Below, piece by piece: positions 60,644-64,000 of a stretch of DNA of 64,000 nt (position 1 is the first letter of the stretch; every line of letters begins with the position of its first letter). The notes below the pieces were generated by a model. That model saw nothing but the letters and a program-made list of their open reading frames with translations, searched no databases and was not told the origin of the DNA. The translations under genes were made by a program, and so were the position numbers. Where the stretch lies: assembly GCA_035760665.1 (NCBI GenBank), contig DASTSN010000031.1, positions 1 through 64,000 of the forward strand, given 5' to 3'. The DNA is from DASTSN01 sp035760665 (GTDB lineage: Bacteria; Bacteroidota; Bacteroidia; Chitinophagales; Chitinophagaceae).

Positions 60644-62587
60644 TTTACTTTCCAGTTCAATCAGCTTTTCAAAAGCTTGTTCGTAAGACGCATTCGTTTT
60701 TAAAAGTTCATCACTAATCTGTTTGTATTCTTTTTCCGCGGTCAGAAATTTTTCTTTCTCCTGGTAAATAGAGGGGTTAGCGAGTTGGTCTTCCAGCTTT
60801 TTCCTGGCAGCGCCTAATTCTTCCAGCTTTTTCTCCAGCGACTCTACGAGTTTTTGTTGTTTTTGTAATTCTTTCTTTTGCTCCTTGTTGACCGGGCTCG
60901 TTGGGGCAGCTGAGCTGGTTTGTGGAGTTATGGTTGTTGCCTTTTCCTGGTTTTTGTCCTCTGCCTTTTTAACTGGTACACCGTTTTTTTCCATTCGCTG
61001 TTTCCATTCCACCCATTCTTCATAACCACCTTTGAATTCTTTGATTTGATGATCTGCGATTTCCCAGATTTTATTGGCGGTTTTAGACACAAAGTACCGG
61101 TCGTGGCTTACAAGGAGAATGGTACCCTCATATTTATTCAAAGCTTCAATCAGTAAATCGCAGCTATGCATATCAAGGTGGTTTGTCGGTTCATCAAGCA
61201 GCAGAAAGTTTGCTTTGCTGATGATGGTTTTCGCCAGTGCTACCCTGGCCTTTTCGCCTCCGCTGAGTACACGGATTTTTTTGTCTGTATCATCTCCGCT
61301 GAAAAGAAAACAACCAAGTAATCCCCTCAGTTCCTGTTCGGTCATCTGGCTGCCGCACTCTTTCATTTCGTCGAGTATAGTGTTGTCTATGTTCAGCGAT
61401 TCAAGCTGGTGCTGGGCATAAAAACTTTCTTCTACATTGTGGCCCCATTTTCGTTCACCGGCAAACGATTCTGTACCGGCAATTATGCGCAGGAGTGTTG
61501 ATTTTCCTATCCCGTTTGCACCAATCAGTGCAATTTTATCTCCCCGTTCTATCTCAGCAGAGGAATGTTCAACGATCGTATTGGCACCAAAGGATTTTGA
61601 TACATCTTTCAGTTCTGCAATCACTTTACCGGGCGTTTTATCCAGCCGGAAATTGATTTTGATGTTGGGGCGTTCCAGTTCAGTATCTTCAATACGCTCC
61701 AGTTTTTCTAATTTCTTCATCAGGCTTTGTGCCATGGCAGCTTTGCTGGCCTTGGCGCGGAAACGCTCAATCAGCCGTTCGTTTTGCCGGATGTAATCCT
61801 GCTGGTTTTCGTAGGCTTTTTGCTGCAGTTCAATACGGATCGCTTTTTCTTTTTCGTAAAAATCAAAATTACCATTATAAGAGTGCAGTTGCTGTTGATA
61901 GAGTTCTACAATTTTGGTTACCATGCGGTTTAAGAAATATTTATCATGGCTCACAATCACCACGGCTCCCTGGTAATGCTGAAGGTATTTTTCCAGCCAT
62001 TCGATTGACGGAAGGTCAAGGTGGTTTGTCGGCTCATCCAGTAACAACAGATCCGGTTGCTGTAAAATCATTTTTGCCAGCAAGACCCGCATTCGCCATC
62101 CACCGCTGAACTCTTTGTAGGGGCGCTGCAGGTCTGCATTAGCAAAGCCTAATCCCTGCAGCACTTCTTCCGTGCGGTGATGAATGCTGTACCCGCCCAG
62201 TGTTTCCAGTTCGTGTAGTTTATCAGTATACTCGTGCAGGATTTTTTCGTCGCCGGTTTTTTCCAGTTCGATGCCTAATTGTTCAATTTCTTTTTCCAGT
62301 TGCAGTATTTTGTCAAAAGCTCCAAGCGCCACTTGTAAAATGGAATCATTGGTATCAAAACTCAACAAATCCTGGTGCAGGTAACCAATACTGGTGGTGC
62401 GGCTGCGCTCTACTACGCCGGCAGAAGGGGTGTATTCGCCTACCAGTACTTTCAGCAGCGTGGATTTTCCGGTGCCGTTGTATCCGATCAGGCCAATGCG
62501 TTCGCCCGGCTGAATATGCCAGGTGGCGTTTTCCACGATAGTTCTTGCCCCAAATTCAAATGTTACATTCGTTAATCCTGCCAGCAT
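60632..62587 (-). CDS. ABC-F family ATPase
   Basis: A 651-residue protein with two ABC domains and no membrane segments, the layout of ABC-F translation factors or resistance proteins. Walker A motifs are GYNGTGKST and GANGIGKST, with signatures FSGGWRMRV and LSGGEKARVALA. The linker near residues 240-330 is helical and charged. A Lys/Glu-rich coiled coil closes the C-terminus (KLEELGAARKKLEDQL). The start MLAGLTNVTFEFG at 62587 is preferred, since 62707 would add 40 non-conserved residues. Confidence 0.92.
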   Translation of the reverse strand: MLAGLTNVTFEFGARTIVENATWHIQPGERIGLIGYNGTGKSTLLKVLVGEYTPSAGVVERSRTTSIGYLHQDLLSFDTNDSILQVALGAFDKILQLEKEIEQLGIELEKTGDEKILHEYTDKLHELETLGGYSIHHRTEEVLQGLGFANADLQRPYKEFSGGWRMRVLLAKMILQQPDLLLLDEPTNHLDLPSIEWLEKYLQHYQGAVVIVSHDKYFLNRMVTKIVELYQQQLHSYNGNFDFYEKEKAIRIELQQKAYENQQDYIRQNERLIERFRAKASKAAMAQSLMKKLEKLERIEDTELERPNIKINFRLDKTPGKVIAELKDVSKSFGANTIVEHSSAEIERGDKIALIGANGIGKSTLLRIIAGTESFAGERKWGHNVEESFYAQHQLESLNIDNTILDEMKECGSQMTEQELRGLLGCFLFSGDDTDKKIRVLSGGEKARVALAKTIISKANFLLLDEPTNHLDMHSCDLLIEALNKYEGTILLVSHDRYFVSKTANKIWEIADHQIKEFKGGYEEWVEWKQRMEKNGVPVKKAEDKNQEKATTITPQTSSAAPTSPVNKEQKKELQKQQKLVESLEKKLEELGAARKKLEDQLANPSIYQEKEKFLTAEKEYKQISDELLKTNASYEQAFEKLIELESKSVS

Positions 62588-62756
62588 CTTTTTACAATAA
62601 TATTTTTTACCGTGATGCATTGCCCATAACAATGGACAATACGCTGAAAAACTGCAAAAATAATAGTTTACGCCGTCACGGAGCTTTGATTTAAATTTGC
62701 GGTTCATTTGTAAGCCAGCCGGTTTACCTTACCATTGAAAATAAAAATCGTTCCGG

Positions 62757-63386
62757 ATGAAAAAATTTCTCATTTTCCTGGTGGTTCTTGCATTGGCCGT
62801 AACAGTTGCCTGGCTATTTGTATTTAAGGGTAAAAAAACTGGTTCTGCCGGCCCCAAACCTCAGCCATTGACCGTAAGTAAGCACAGTCCTGTTTTTAAT
62901 ACCTCAGCCTTGCAAATGATGGACGCATATTACAGTTTAACAGAGGCTTTTGTGAACTGGGATACGGCAGCTGTTACAAAAAACGCCAATGCGCTGAAAA
63001 CAGCGTTAGACAGTCTTAAAATGGACGAACTGAAAAAAGATACGCTGATTTATGAAACAGCGCTTGGTCCCTGGGGCGACGCAAAAGCGGAAATTGCTGG
63101 TTTGATAATGGATCCTACAATTGCAGAAAAACGGCTTTCTTTCAATACGCTTACCCAGCACATTTACGATTTGTTAAGGACGGTGCGTTACGACCAGGCA
63201 AAAGTGTACTTTCAGGAATGCCCGATGGCCTTTGGGGAAGATAAAGCCGGTAACTGGTTAAGCAGCACGAAGGAAGTTCGAAATCCTTACTTTGGTACAA
63301 GCGATCCAAAACAAAAAGACCAGATGCTTCATTGTGGCAGCCCCAAAGACACATTGAATTTCATGCTGACGGATTCAACCAAATAG
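62757..63386 (+). CDS. DUF3347-domain exported protein
   Basis: A 209-residue protein with an N-terminal anchor (MKKFLIFLVVLALAVTVAWLFVF). The DUF3347 domain starts at MMDAYYSLTEAFVNWDTAAVTKNANALKTAL. The closing motif FQECPMAFGEDKAGNWLSSTKEVRNPYFG with a later MLHCGS is typical of domains linked to metal efflux proteins. Copper binding is a known suggestion for the family. The next gene encodes a TonB-dependent receptor 23 bases on, so they may be cotranscribed. Confidence 0.82.
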   Translation: MKKFLIFLVVLALAVTVAWLFVFKGKKTGSAGPKPQPLTVSKHSPVFNTSALQMMDAYYSLTEAFVNWDTAAVTKNANALKTALDSLKMDELKKDTLIYETALGPWGDAKAEIAGLIMDPTIAEKRLSFNTLTQHIYDLLRTVRYDQAKVYFQECPMAFGEDKAGNWLSSTKEVRNPYFGTSDPKQKDQMLHCGSPKDTLNFMLTDSTK

Positions 63387-63409
63387 CTATTCATTTTGTT
63401 GTCAGGGAT

Positions 63410-64000
63410 ATGTGCAAATTTCTACCGGCCGTGTTGCTGTTTTTATCGGGCTTATCCGTTTTTTCACAACAAATTCCTGTTCAAAATCAAAAAGGAGAGC
63501 GGTTTACCCTGAATGGTTATGTGAAGGACAGCCTGTCGGGAGAGTCGGTCATTGGCGCCACAATTACCATCAATGGCCAGACACAGGGTGTTGCCAGCAA
63601 CCAATATGGATTTTACTCCCTCACCTTGCCGCAGGGCACATATGAGATAGATATCTCCCATGTTTCTTACCAATCGAAATCGGTCATCTTTACGTTGAAC
63701 AAAGATGTCTCGTACAATTTTGAGTTGCTTCCTAAATCTGCATCAATAGGCGAGGTAGTGATTTATACAAAACGACGTGACGCCAACGTCAAAAATGCCC
63801 AGATGGGTAAAATCGATCTGTCCATCAACCAGATTAAAAACATACCGGCCTTTATGGGAGAAGTGGATGTGCTGAAAGCTATCCAGCTATTACCGGGTGT
63901 GCGGAATGCCGGCGAAGGTAATGCCGGCTTTTATGTACGGGGCGGCGGGCCGGATCAGAACCTTATCATGCTGGATGATGCAGTAGTATATAACACGGGA
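63410..64000 (+). CDS. TonB-dependent receptor, N-terminal part (cut by window edge)
   Basis: The 197 visible residues start with a signal peptide (MCKFLPAVLLFLSGLSVFSQQ), followed by a carboxypeptidase-like regulatory domain (LNGYVKDSLSGESVIGATITINGQTQGVASNQYGFYSLTLPQGTYEIDISH). After it comes the receptor plug with AIQLLPGVRNAGEGNAGFYVRGGGPDQNLIMLDD. The frame runs off the window without a stop. The ligand is unknown. The preceding DUF3347 gene hints at a metal, but that is a guess. Confidence 0.92.
   Translation, partial: MCKFLPAVLLFLSGLSVFSQQIPVQNQKGERFTLNGYVKDSLSGESVIGATITINGQTQGVASNQYGFYSLTLPQGTYEIDISHVSYQSKSVIFTLNKDVSYNFELLPKSASIGEVVIYTKRRDANVKNAQMGKIDLSINQIKNIPAFMGEVDVLKAIQLLPGVRNAGEGNAGFYVRGGGPDQNLIMLDDAVVYNTG

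Overview
The window looks like chromosome of a Bacteroidota bacterium, most likely a member of the Chitinophagaceae. This rests on recurrent promoter elements of the Bacteroidota type TAnnTTTG just upstream of genes, a type IX secretion plug protein and a substrate with a C-terminal sorting domain, a TamL-type lipoprotein BamA homologue, a TonB-dependent receptor with a carboxypeptidase-like N-terminal domain, bacillithiol genes (BshB1, a YfiT-type transferase), and several families described mainly from Bacteroidota (DUF4294, DUF5362). No ribosomal RNA or tRNA gene was seen. One RNA gene, the small SRP RNA, is clear at 48900-48994.

Layout. 1-14.7 kb: housekeeping genes (purK fragment, HPPD, an L,D-transpeptidase with a TonB-like tail, aspartokinase, fructose-bisphosphatase, an orphan ABC ATPase, a YfiT-type DinB protein, a Nudix hydrolase, folC, a TonB-like protein) and a leftward cluster of arginase-family enzyme, membrane protein, radical SAM protein and EamA transporter. 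14.8-26.4 kb: ccmE-ccmF of cytochrome c maturation, a DUF4294 protein, bshB1, a fatty acid desaturase, the aguB-aguA pair (agmatine to putrescine), an acyl-CoA dehydrogenase, a YggS-type PLP protein and a DUF4407 membrane protein.

26.6-32.0 kb is the accessory part. Five leftward genes (DinB, alpha/beta hydrolase and three unrecognised proteins) are separated by related intergenic elements. Their ends carry paired GCTAAC/GTTAGC boxes and imperfect inverted repeats, and two stop codons sit inside the box. This is the layout of integron gene cassettes with attC sites, here without an integrase in view (a possible CALIN). To its right lie a 21-bp minisatellite of about 15 units and a hairpin-rich repeat-like block without convincing genes.

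32.2-42.4 kb: a sulfide module (sulfide:quinone oxidoreductase plus two YeeE/YedE proteins), then an RDD protein divergent from a SpoIIM-DUF4129-DUF4350-MoxR-DUF58 operon, then truB. 42.4-52.8 kb: envelope and secretion genes (TamL, a LolC/E-type permease with an apparent CTG start, the T9SS plug protein, a T9SS substrate), an rRNA methyltransferase, transaldolase-like FSA, SRP RNA, several small exported proteins and dCMP deaminase. 53-64 kb: aldose epimerase, MpaB-type protein, Gfo/Idh/MocA oxidoreductase, a lipoprotein, hutI-antiporter-hutG of histidine breakdown, an ABC-F protein, a DUF3347 protein and the start of a TonB-dependent receptor.

All calls are from reading motifs and gene order. 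No database search was possible.
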